NCBI GenBank assembly: GCA_964486075.1
Contig: CAZALU010000026.1
Location: forward strand, 1 to 38,193
From: JAHIJO01 sp964486075
GTDB lineage: Bacteria; Verrucomicrobiota; Kiritimatiellia; JAAZAB01
Reading direction: 5' to 3'
DNA length: 38,193 bases
Part shown: positions 1 to 6,772 of the stretch, one piece after another
Layout: every line of letters begins with the position of its first letter
Numbering within the stretch: position 1 is the first letter of the stretch
Made by a program: the position numbers and the translations under genes
Notes under the pieces: model-generated
Seen by the model: the letters and a program-made list of their open reading frames with translations, nothing else
Databases searched by the model: none
Told to the model about the DNA's origin: nothing

Positions 1-129
1 GTCTAAACCGCTAAAAGGTGCCATCTTATTTTCCGCCCGGATCAGGAAGTCTGAAATTATAGCTTTTTGCGATTTTGGCAATCACAAAACAAACACAACT
101 GCACGGTTGTTGCTAATTAATTTTGAGTC

Positions 130-157
130 TTGACACCTGCTAGTCCGCTAAGATAGT
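130..157 (+). promoter_or_regulatory. Putative sigma70-type promoter for the lipoprotein gene
   Basis: TTGACA at 130-135 matches the -35 consensus exactly. GATAGT at 152-157 matches the -10 consensus at four of six positions, with a 16-base spacer. It lies about 150 bases upstream of the first gene. The rest of 1-305 shows no coding signal that I can support. Confidence 0.45.
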
Positions 158-305
158 GTCTACAAGCATGGGACAACAATTAGGAATAAGAATCAAACGC
201 TTGCGGCGAAAGCGCTGGGTCGATCGTAAAAAAGCGACGGCCAGGAACAACGCCAAACCGGCAACTGCCGTCGCCGCCAAGCCCTGAACGGATAAGGCAC
301 GCATC

Positions 306-1289
306 ATGGGTCAATTCGCCACCTTGCAGCGGATGACCGCCGGGGTGTGGCTGGCGCTGATTGTCTGCACATTCGGATGCCACTCCTTTTCCCCCAAACT
401 TGCACCGCTGCCGCCCAACACCATTAAACCGGTCGTTGCCGTTACCGAGTTCGAGAACGAGACCGGCTTTGCCGGCCAGTGGAAGCTGGGCCGGGGTATT
501 CCCGATCTGTTGGTAACGGAACTTATGGCCACCCACCGGCTGATCCTGGTGGACCGCAAGAACCTGGGCGATGTCCTTGGAGAAATCACACGCCAGGGCC
601 GTGATCTGTTCCGCAAGGAAGACAGCGTGGCGCGCGGCCGCCTTAAAAATGCCCGCTACCTCATCCGCGGCGTGATCACGGATTTTACTCAGACCGGAAG
701 TGCCTCGGCTTGGTTCAGGTCCACCAAAGCCGCCGGTGGAATCAGCGGTGCGCGCGCTTTAATCATGATCAGCCTGACTGTGACCGATGTCGAGACCGGC
801 GAAATCATCGCCAGTGTCCTCGCGGACGGATCGGCCAAAGCTTCCGGCAAATGGGCCAGTTTTGAATACAGTGGAGTTACCTTCGGAGGGGATCTCTTTT
901 TCAAGACACCGATCGGCCAGGCCACCCAGGATGCGATCCGCAAGGCCGTCTATAAAATCGTCCAGGAAATCCCCTATTCCACCTGGAAGCCACGTCTCGC
1001 GGATGTCTTCGGCGCAAGCGTGATCATCAACGGCGGAGACAATGTCGGCGTCCAGGAAGGTGACTTGTTCGATATTCACGAAGAGGGTCGCACCATCACC
1101 GACCCCGGCACCGGCAACGTTATCGATATCATTGCTGGAAAAATAGTGGGCCAGATCAAAATCACCGGTGTACGCACCACGGCTGCTGACGGGGTCCTTA
1201 TTTCCGGTCAGGCCAAACGCGGCTATTTCCTCGTAAAAACGCAATCGAATTCAATAACGCCGTTGAATCATCCGAATCTTAGACAATAA
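306..1289 (+). CDS. CsgG-like lipoprotein with FlgT C-terminal-like domain
   Basis: The ATG at 306 has a TAAGG Shine-Dalgarno at 293-297. Residues 1-25 form a short hydrophobic signal with a lipobox-like TFGC, so Cys25 may be lipidated; Thr at -3 makes the box imperfect. Residues 40-200 resemble the CsgG/HfaB family (PVVAVTEFENETG, then LLVTELMATHRLILVDRKNL, then ARYLIRGVITDF). Residues 230-320 resemble the FlgT C-terminal domain (VIINGGDNVGVQEGDLFDI). CsgG proteins form outer-membrane secretion pores or periplasmic accessory assemblies. It comes first in a Tad pilus locus that lacks a visible secretin gene, so a role in the outer-membrane part of the machine is possible but only inferred. 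About 110 bases and a separate promoter divide it from flp. Confidence 0.75.
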   Translation: MGQFATLQRMTAGVWLALIVCTFGCHSFSPKLAPLPPNTIKPVVAVTEFENETGFAGQWKLGRGIPDLLVTELMATHRLILVDRKNLGDVLGEITRQGRDLFRKEDSVARGRLKNARYLIRGVITDFTQTGSASAWFRSTKAAGGISGARALIMISLTVTDVETGEIIASVLADGSAKASGKWASFEYSGVTFGGDLFFKTPIGQATQDAIRKAVYKIVQEIPYSTWKPRLADVFGASVIINGGDNVGVQEGDLFDIHEEGRTITDPGTGNVIDIIAGKIVGQIKITGVRTTAADGVLISGQAKRGYFLVKTQSNSITPLNHPNLRQ

Positions 1290-1305
1290 TTAATCCATTT
1301 TTATG

Positions 1306-1334
1306 TTGTATTCTGAAAAGCTTTAATGTATAAA
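1306..1334 (+). promoter_or_regulatory. Promoter for the Flp pilin gene
   Basis: TTGTAT at 1306-1311 and TATAAA at 1329-1334 are separated by exactly 17 bases. The -10 matches the consensus at five of six positions and the -35 at three of six. Together with AGGAGG at 1387-1392 just before flp it gives a short leader and strong translation signal, as expected for a major structural pilin. Confidence 0.55.
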
Positions 1335-1399
1335 TGCGCTTCAGGAACGGGTGGTCATTCGATTATCAGAATTGTTTCAACAACACAGGAGGGATGATC

Positions 1400-1633
1400 A
1401 TGATTCGCAGCATCAGAAGAAAACGCGGACAAGCCATGACAGAATATATTATCATTGTCGCCATCATCGCGCTGGCGGCGTTGGCCGTGTTCGGCCTGTT
1501 CGGTGATCGCATCCGCGCCATGGTGGGTGGAGCGACCGAGAACCTGGGCGGCGATGCAGCCGCAGTTGAAGACGCCACATCGACGAAATCTGAAGATACG
1601 CTCAAGGCCTTGAAGCCGTCCAGCGCCGAATGA
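1400..1633 (+). CDS. flp: Flp/Fap-type pilin (major pilin candidate)
   Basis: This encodes a 77-residue class III prepilin, the likely main subunit of the Tad pilus. A basic leader RSIRRKRG is followed by QAMTEY. Cleavage after Gly by a prepilin peptidase would leave Glu at +5 and Tyr at +6, the Flp signature. A hydrophobic helix follows (IIIVAIIALAALAVFGLFG). The tail is polar and Ala-rich. I chose the ATG at 1400 because AGGAGG at 1387-1392 is 7 bases upstream of it; the in-frame ATG at 1394 is too close to that site. The size and layout fit Flp1 pilins. A hairpin lies 45 bases downstream and may limit read-through into the assembly genes. Confidence 0.85.
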   Translation: MIRSIRRKRGQAMTEYIIIVAIIALAALAVFGLFGDRIRAMVGGATENLGGDAAAVEDATSTKSEDTLKALKPSSAE

Positions 1634-1677
1634 CGTCGAACGGCAATGGCTAACGGCCAACGGTCAGGTGAACTTAG

Positions 1678-1694
1678 CGCCCCGCAACGGGGCG
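1678..1694 (+). terminator. Hairpin after flp, possible partial terminator
   Basis: CGCCCC and GGGGCG pair around a short loop, with an extra G-C pair inside. The following bases are only moderately T-rich (CCTTATTCT), so complete termination is doubtful. A leaky stop here would give more Flp than assembly proteins. It sits next to repeats and could itself be repeat-derived. Confidence 0.35.
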
Positions 1695-1711
1695 GACCTT
1701 ATTCTGAATTA

Positions 1712-1798
1712 TAGGGCGGGAACGCCCCCTGGGCTTCCCGCCGTCCAGGAATGGGTCGGCGGGCAATCCCGCCGAAACGGCGGGACGTGACCGCCCTA
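1712..1798. repeat. Palindromic intergenic repeat (TAGGGCGG arms)
   Basis: The outer arms TAGGGCGG (1712-1719) and CCGCCCTA (1791-1798) are perfect inverted repeats. An inner hairpin CGGCGGG/CCCGCCG lies at 1757-1774, with further CCCGCCG/CGGCGGG pairing around it. No coding sense is apparent. It looks like a mobile or REP-like palindromic element in the 345-base gap between flp and the TadE-like gene. Confidence 0.6.
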
Positions 1799-1886
1799 CA
1801 AACAACCAATTCCTATCAGGTTAAATTAGAACCGGCAGTCGCCGGTCAACTTTATCCCGAGGCAGGGCGGGCTTCCTAATCCAGGA

Positions 1887-1951
1887 AGGGGCGCTGCTTG
1901 TTGCGCCTGTCTTCGCCTATTCCGGTCTTAGGCGCAGCAAGCAGCGCCCCT
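1887..1951. repeat. Palindromic intergenic repeat with 22-bp arms
   Basis: Arm 1 (1887-1908) and arm 2 (1930-1951) are inverted repeats of 22 bases with a single mismatch, around a 21-base loop. The arms contain GGGGCGCTGC, similar in character to the GC-rich arms of the elements at 10401 and 30632. The element ends 27 bases before the next start codon. The downstream TadE-like gene has its own Shine-Dalgarno (GAGAGG) outside it. Confidence 0.65.
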
Positions 1952-1978
1952 GCAATAAAACTAGTATGAGAGGCAGCC

Positions 1979-2638
1979 ATGCAAACCGGCTCCGGCACTT
2001 CAGGTGATCGAACGGGCGCCGGTTTTTTCACCAGTGCGCCGGCGGCCGGTCTGGCCGGACAGGCCCTGATTGAATCCTGCATCGTTATCGGCATCCTCTG
2101 CCTGTTGTTGATGGCGCTCTTTCAGCTGTCCCAGCTCTTCATGGCCCAGGAAATCCTGCATTATGCCGCCGAGCGCGGCGCCCGGGCCAAGACGGTCGGA
2201 TTCAACGATTTCATGGTTTTCAAGACCATCCGCATCGGCACAATCGCCGCTGCCGGCAAGTTGACGACACCGGACTTTGCCGAGCAAACTCCTTCTCCAC
2301 TGGTCTTGAGTCTCGGCACAAATTTCACCACCCGCTTTCCCATCAGCGTCAACAGAGGCCCGGAAGCGCAGCGAGTTTTCGAACGGTCCCGTATTCCGTT
2401 GTACCTGGGCGCGTATGAAGCCACCCGCCTGCCGGCCATTCTGGATTACGAGGGTTGGCTCGACATCCGTTATTCATATACCGAGCAGACGCTCCCTCCC
2501 CAGCTGCACCTATCCGTGCGCCAATATTTCCCTCTCAATATTCCCCTGCACCGCCTGTTTTACTCCGGCGATTTCATCCTGTTCACCGGCCAATCAACCC
2601 TTGAAAATCATTACCCTTTGTATATGGATATCGAATGA
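1979..2638 (+). CDS. tadE: TadE-like minor pilin/assembly protein
   Basis: This 219-residue TadE-family pseudopilin is probably inserted in the inner membrane and processed by the prepilin peptidase. The leader of about 27 residues ends in LAG and is followed by QALIES, giving Glu at +5 after the cleaved Gly. A hydrophobic helix follows (CIVIGILCLLLMALFQLSQL), then AERGARAKTVGF, typical of TadE proteins. The rest is a periplasmic domain with no motif I recognise. The ATG at 1979 has GAGAGG 6 bases upstream. The stop overlaps the next gene's ATG (ATGA), suggesting translational coupling with the TadG-like protein. Confidence 0.75.
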   Translation: MQTGSGTSGDRTGAGFFTSAPAAGLAGQALIESCIVIGILCLLLMALFQLSQLFMAQEILHYAAERGARAKTVGFNDFMVFKTIRIGTIAAAGKLTTPDFAEQTPSPLVLSLGTNFTTRFPISVNRGPEAQRVFERSRIPLYLGAYEATRLPAILDYEGWLDIRYSYTEQTLPPQLHLSVRQYFPLNIPLHRLFYSGDFILFTGQSTLENHYPLYMDIE

Positions 2639-4302
2639 ATACGGACCGGGAAGAAACAAGAGGCTCTTGCAAAACCCCTGCTGCAGAAGGCCACGACAAA
2701 ACGCGGTCCTCCAATAGTCGCGCTAACGGGCAGGTTTTGGAATTGGAGGGACGCGCTCCGTCGAGTCCGCTTGGGTTTTGCAAGAGCCTAACGAGGAATA
2801 CAGGCTGCAGACTGCAGGATGGCAGGCGGATGAACTGTCTGTCGCCAACGGCTTCCACCCGCTCCGGACAGACCATGATTTTCATGATCATGGCCCTGGT
2901 GATCTTGTCGTTCATCGTGATCTGGAACTTCGACCTGCACACGATCATCCATCTCAAGTCGCGCACCCAGAACGCCGGCGATGCCGCGGCCCTGGGCGCG
3001 GCCCGTTGGCAGGGTATCTCACTGAACCTGATCGGTGATTTAAACATCATGCAAGCCGTGGTTCTCAGCGCGGGCGACAGCAACTCCGCCGCCCAGATCG
3101 CGGACCTGCAGGCGCGTCTCTGCTACATCGGCCCGGGCATCGGCCTGCTGGCGGCCCAGCAGGCGGCTAAAAACAACGGCATCTACGCTCACGGCGAGTT
3201 CACCGCCCGACTGGCCGAGCACGCTGACGCCGTGCTGATGGATTACGGCGAAGTGTTCACGGAGCCATACCCTGGTTGCTGGCTGGATTATGGCGCGCTC
3301 CTGCAGGCAATTGCCGTCCAGGGTGTGGCCGCCGCACCCGACAATGCCCAATATTACACGGATTATGCCGGCAGCGGACACTTCCTGCTGATGATAAGTT
3401 TCTACGATGCCATCGCCGGCCGCGATTGGTGCTGGTTTTATTTCAACGCCATGGAATTGCTCGACCATTATGAAAACTATACATACTGGCCGGCGCTCCC
3501 GGTCGTCATTCCCACCACCCATCCCGTCAATACCGAAATATTCGGACTGGGCTTGATGCCTCGCACAACCACCCTGCCCGGCGGACTGGACAGCATTGCC
3601 GTGCTGAATTCGATCCGCTCCGGCTCCAACCGCAATCTGAGCGCGACCGTTATTTCCAATGAGGTGGCGGACTTGGTTAGCACCTGGTATGTTTACAATC
3701 CTGCAGTCTGGTCGGCTTGGACCGCCATCTCTTTGGAAGGCGACTATCCATTCCCGGCAATTTCGTCCGTCAAACCGCAGTATGATTACGCCGGAGCGGA
3801 TATCGCCATCCGGATTGAAACCGATGCCGAACGGCTGACGCCCGGTGCCGCTAACAGTCACATCGCCTGGACAGCGGCGGCCAAGCCCTTCGGCCATCTT
3901 GAAAGTGACGGCGCCCAGCTCCGCCCGGATGCCTGTTCCATCGTGCTGCCCGCGTTTCATAGCGTCCGTCTGATTCCGGCGGACACTGCCTCGGGACCGG
4001 TGGGCGGCTCTTACAACCTCGAATGGCGGAAGCATATCGAAGACCATTTACCGCTCTACCTGGAAAATGGCCTGTCGGGATTGGATGCCTCTTGCGAATA
4101 TTGCAGACAATTGACCGTCTGGGAAAGCCAGACCTTTCGCGACGAAGGAAAGGCCTGGTTAAAAGTTCCCAACCCGGACCCCAGATTAGACAATCGTTGC
4201 GAGGTAATCGACGCACCGGGTGGCGGTGGCGGCCCCGGCCCCGGACATGGCGGCGGCGGCACCGGTCCCGGCGGAGACAGCGGCCGCCGGCGGGGACACT
4301 AA
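2635..4302 (+). CDS. TadG-like Tad assembly protein with repeat-derived leader
   Basis: This 555-residue protein has a TadE/TadG-like N-terminal segment. After Gly78 comes QTMIFMIMALVILSFIVIW, one membrane helix, then LKSRTQNAGDAAALGAARW, the usual TadG pattern. Glu is not at +5, which is normal for TadG-like proteins. The large remainder is extracytoplasmic, and the last 30 residues are almost all Gly and Pro followed by a basic end. The ATG at 2635 overlaps the previous stop. Residues 9-52 are encoded by a 129-base palindromic insertion (2661-2789), so an original shorter N-terminus is likely. The internal ATG at 2830 (MNCLSPTAS) is an alternative start. Confidence 0.7.
   Translation: MNTDREETRGSCKTPAAEGHDKTRSSNSRANGQVLELEGRAPSSPLGFCKSLTRNTGCRLQDGRRMNCLSPTASTRSGQTMIFMIMALVILSFIVIWNFDLHTIIHLKSRTQNAGDAAALGAARWQGISLNLIGDLNIMQAVVLSAGDSNSAAQIADLQARLCYIGPGIGLLAAQQAAKNNGIYAHGEFTARLAEHADAVLMDYGEVFTEPYPGCWLDYGALLQAIAVQGVAAAPDNAQYYTDYAGSGHFLLMISFYDAIAGRDWCWFYFNAMELLDHYENYTYWPALPVVIPTTHPVNTEIFGLGLMPRTTTLPGGLDSIAVLNSIRSGSNRNLSATVISNEVADLVSTWYVYNPAVWSAWTAISLEGDYPFPAISSVKPQYDYAGADIAIRIETDAERLTPGAANSHIAWTAAAKPFGHLESDGAQLRPDACSIVLPAFHSVRLIPADTASGPVGGSYNLEWRKHIEDHLPLYLENGLSGLDASCEYCRQLTVWESQTFRDEGKAWLKVPNPDPRLDNRCEVIDAPGGGGGPGPGHGGGGTGPGGDSGRRRGH
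2661..2789. repeat. 129-bp palindromic element inside the TadG-like gene
   Basis: The 17-base termini at 2661-2677 and 2773-2789 are perfect inverted repeats (AGGCTCTTGC and its complement at the outer edges). The interior carries TTGGAGGGACGCGCTCC, related to the repeats at 18101 and 24057. Its length of 129 is a multiple of three and the reading frame through it is open, so the host gene is not disrupted. Confidence 0.7.
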
Positions 4303-4313
4303 GGAAATATAGA

Positions 4314-4961
4314 ATGCAGAATGAAGAATGCAGAATATTCGGAGTCAGACCGCGCCGCCCGGTGGAATCCTGCGCGGGAACAACGGCCCGGCGTCGCCCA
4401 TCGTCCGGCGGTCATCGGAAATCGGAAATCGAAAATCGAAAATTTGTAATCCGCAATTCTTCCGACGGGCAGGCCATGGTGGAGCTCACGGTGGCACTCA
4501 TCGTGATCGTCATACTCCTGGCGGGCCTGATCCAGATCGGCCAGATCACGGCCGCCCATTCCCGCACCATGACGGACGCCCGGACCCAGGCGGCCGAGGC
4601 GGCCATGGCGGCGGAATACAGCCAACCGCTGAACGCCCGATATATTTACACCTGGATGCCGGGCCCTGACAATAAACCTTATACGCGGGACGATTCACCG
4701 TTTGTTGTAACGAACAGCAGTGACAACATCCAGTCACTCACGGACATGGCCCGACCGGGCGAGCTGAAGACCTACGTCCCCAATAACGCCTTATCTTCGC
4801 TGAACATTGCGGACGACAGCATGCAAGGCTTTTTTCTAGTCCACGGACAGAAACCCGAATCTTGTCCAACGTTATCGGCAATTCGCAAGCTGGCGTATGA
4901 CCGGGAATCCATTTCCGTAAAAAGCGATGTCTGGCTGGTCTGGACGGAGGGCATTTATTAG
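4314..4961 (+). CDS. Second TadE-like minor pilin with long repeat-rich leader
   Basis: This encodes 215 residues. Gly52 is followed by QAMVEL, with Glu at +5 for prepilin processing, and then TVALIVIVILLAGLIQIGQI as the hydrophobic helix, so it is a TadE-like pseudopilin. The 52-residue leader is much longer than the usual 10-25. It is encoded by GAATGCAGAATG-type and AATCGGAAATCG-type simple repeats (4313-4450). The ATG at 4314 has AAGGAA about 6 bases upstream. A GTG or TTG start closer to the pilin motif cannot be excluded. The gene follows the TadG-like gene by 11 bases. Its periplasmic domain has no recognised motif. Confidence 0.7.
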   Translation: MQNEECRIFGVRPRRPVESCAGTTARRRPSSGGHRKSEIENRKFVIRNSSDGQAMVELTVALIVIVILLAGLIQIGQITAAHSRTMTDARTQAAEAAMAAEYSQPLNARYIYTWMPGPDNKPYTRDDSPFVVTNSSDNIQSLTDMARPGELKTYVPNNALSSLNIADDSMQGFFLVHGQKPESCPTLSAIRKLAYDRESISVKSDVWLVWTEGIY

Positions 4962-5031
4962 CCCCCTGATCCATCAGGAGCTGCCGATAAAAATCGAAAG
5001 TTGTTTGCGGAAAACGCGGATAGCACATGAT

Positions 5032-5757
5032 ATGAAACAACATATTGTAACTATTCTCACCGTCCTGATCATGCTGGCCTTGGCCCGGCCCGCGCTCGGC
5101 AACGTCTTCTGGCGCCGGGGCGCGGGAACCGGCCACTCTGTTTTCGAAACCACGCCCGGCTGGCAACGGGTCTATCAATCTAATATCCGCATCAACAGCA
5201 GCCAGGGCCGCCTGAAAATAATGAAGTGCGCTGACCATCTGCCGGCCGTCATGGCGCAGCTCAAAAACGCCTTTCCTGACGCGCAGCCGGACAGCGCCTT
5301 TCGCTGCGGCGAATCCTCCGGCTCCGGCCTGATTCAAATCGGCGACACCGTTACCAGGCTCCTGGCCCTAAGCCTGGGCGCGCCGGACCAGACCGTGGTA
5401 TTCGTGCTGACCCAGTCCGCCGCCGAATACGAGCAATCGTTGAAGCCGCCGGCCACGCACCTGCTGGACACAATGCCGGTTTATCCCAACAGCACAGCAA
5501 CGGTTTTCATCGCCGACGAGGAAGCCGCGGCTCAATTGGAAATCTCGTCGAGCGGCGGACGGACGGAATCGATCTGGGCCTTTTTCGATGCCGCGTTTGC
5601 GGCAAAAGGTTACGGCCAGATGCACTCCGCGGACGGACACACCGGCCTGGCCATCTTCCAGAAAGGAATGAGCCTTTGTTGTGTGCTGGTCCAGGAGTCC
5701 CCGCAAGCATGCGCCTCCATGATTACAGTATTGCATAAACAGTTCAGAATGGAGTAA
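5032..5757 (+). CDS. Secreted protein of unknown family in the Tad locus
   Basis: This encodes 241 residues. The N-terminus KQHIVTILTVLIMLALARPALG is a signal peptide, probably cleaved after ALG. The mature protein is mixed alpha/beta with no family I recognise. Four Cys residues (in MKCADHL, FRCGESS and the adjacent pair in MSLCCVL) could form disulfides. It begins 70 bases after the second TadE-like gene and lies between pilin-like and CpaB genes, so a periplasmic role in pilus assembly is inferred from position only. The start is chosen at the ATG where the signal peptide begins; no strong Shine-Dalgarno is visible. Confidence 0.6.
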   Translation: MKQHIVTILTVLIMLALARPALGNVFWRRGAGTGHSVFETTPGWQRVYQSNIRINSSQGRLKIMKCADHLPAVMAQLKNAFPDAQPDSAFRCGESSGSGLIQIGDTVTRLLALSLGAPDQTVVFVLTQSAAEYEQSLKPPATHLLDTMPVYPNSTATVFIADEEAAAQLEISSSGGRTESIWAFFDAAFAAKGYGQMHSADGHTGLAIFQKGMSLCCVLVQESPQACASMITVLHKQFRME

Positions 5758-5831
5758 CCTTTGGGGCAGAGGATGAAGATTAAGAGAGCACACAGGTCAC
5801 CTGCGGCGGAAATGGAATAAAATAAAACCAC

Positions 5832-5893
5832 AGCCGGAATAAACCCGGCTCTACCAATGGCATGCACAAGGTAGAGCGGGCTTTATGCCTGCT
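5832..5893. repeat. Palindromic intergenic repeat before cpaB
   Basis: Two 24-base arms (5832-5855 and 5870-5893) are inverted repeats matching at 20 of 24 positions, with GGTAGAGC at the inner edge. They form a hairpin in the 155-base gap before the CpaB gene, just upstream of its Shine-Dalgarno. Confidence 0.55.
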
Positions 5894-5912
5894 ATTTTCA
5901 GGAGAGAAGCGC

Positions 5913-6731
5913 ATGAAACAGAAATGGGTGCTGATTATAGCCATCGTTGCCGGCATAGCGGCCTTCTGGCTAACCGGCTACTACCTGCGCATCGAAAAAG
6001 ATAAAATCATGGGCGCGGCCCGCCAGATCTACGTCGTCGTTGCCGGCAGCGACTTACCGGAAGGTTCCGTATTAAAACAGGACGACTTACGATCAGGACC
6101 GGTTTACAAGAGCAGCGTGGGCGACCGTGCCATTTATCCGGAATCGTACCCGGAAATCATTGGGAAAAGACTGAAATATGCCATCAGCCGGAACAACCCC
6201 ATTCTCTGGTCGGATGTGGATGTGCCTGCCCGCGGCGAAGGCGGCTTGGCTGAAATGGTCAATAACGGCATGCGCGCAATTTCCATTTCCGTGGACACCG
6301 TCTCGTCCGTCAGTAGTATGATCAAGCCGAACGACCGCGTGGATGTGCTGGGCACATTCTCTTTCCCCTCGGCAAGCCTTACCGGAGAAGTGGAAACCGT
6401 CACCCTGACTGTGCTCCAAGATGTCACCGTATTGGCCACCGGCCAACAACTGCCCCGCAAGACCTATCGGTCGAGTGACCGTCCTGAACAGGCACTGAAA
6501 GGCTTTAACACCGTCACCTTCGAAGTGACCCTGCGCGAAGCGGAATTACTGGTCTTCGCCCAAAGCGTCAGGGGGCGGCTCTTCCTGGCGCTCCGCAATC
6601 CATCCGACGTGTCCTTTGTAAACGACCTGCCCAAGATCAATTTTGAACACCTCCATAAAAAATTGCCGGAACTGAACCTTATCCGCCAGCGCGATATTCG
6701 TCATAAATCCGATATGAAATTGCCGAATTAA
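5913..6731 (+). CDS. cpaB: CpaB/RcpC pilus assembly protein
   Basis: This encodes 272 residues, a usual CpaB size. An N-terminal membrane helix (VLIIAIVAGIAAFWLTGYYL) is followed by an SAF domain at about 37-102 (IYVVVAGSDLPEGSVLKQDD, then KRLKYAISRNNPIL). A second conserved part follows (AISISVDTVSSVSSMIKPND, then VDVLGTF), as in the RcpC/CpaB domain. The protein sits in the periplasm anchored to the inner membrane and supports the secretin and pilus. The secretin gene normally next to it is absent here. The ATG at 5913 has CAGGAGA 7 bases upstream. Confidence 0.9.
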   Translation: MKQKWVLIIAIVAGIAAFWLTGYYLRIEKDKIMGAARQIYVVVAGSDLPEGSVLKQDDLRSGPVYKSSVGDRAIYPESYPEIIGKRLKYAISRNNPILWSDVDVPARGEGGLAEMVNNGMRAISISVDTVSSVSSMIKPNDRVDVLGTFSFPSASLTGEVETVTLTVLQDVTVLATGQQLPRKTYRSSDRPEQALKGFNTVTFEVTLREAELLVFAQSVRGRLFLALRNPSDVSFVNDLPKINFEHLHKKLPELNLIRQRDIRHKSDMKLPN

Positions 6732-6772
6732 GGTTCTTTTGCGGTTCGGGTGGGAAAGCTTTATTTTGCGAT

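Noticed and set aside
180..616. Open frames on the - strand opposite the first lipoprotein gene
   Set aside because: They are shadows of a well-supported + strand gene and have no start signals or family resemblance.
3040..4047. 335-codon - strand open frame inside the TadG-like gene
   Set aside because: It is the reverse frame of a gene with membrane and TadG signatures, and has no recognisable motif.
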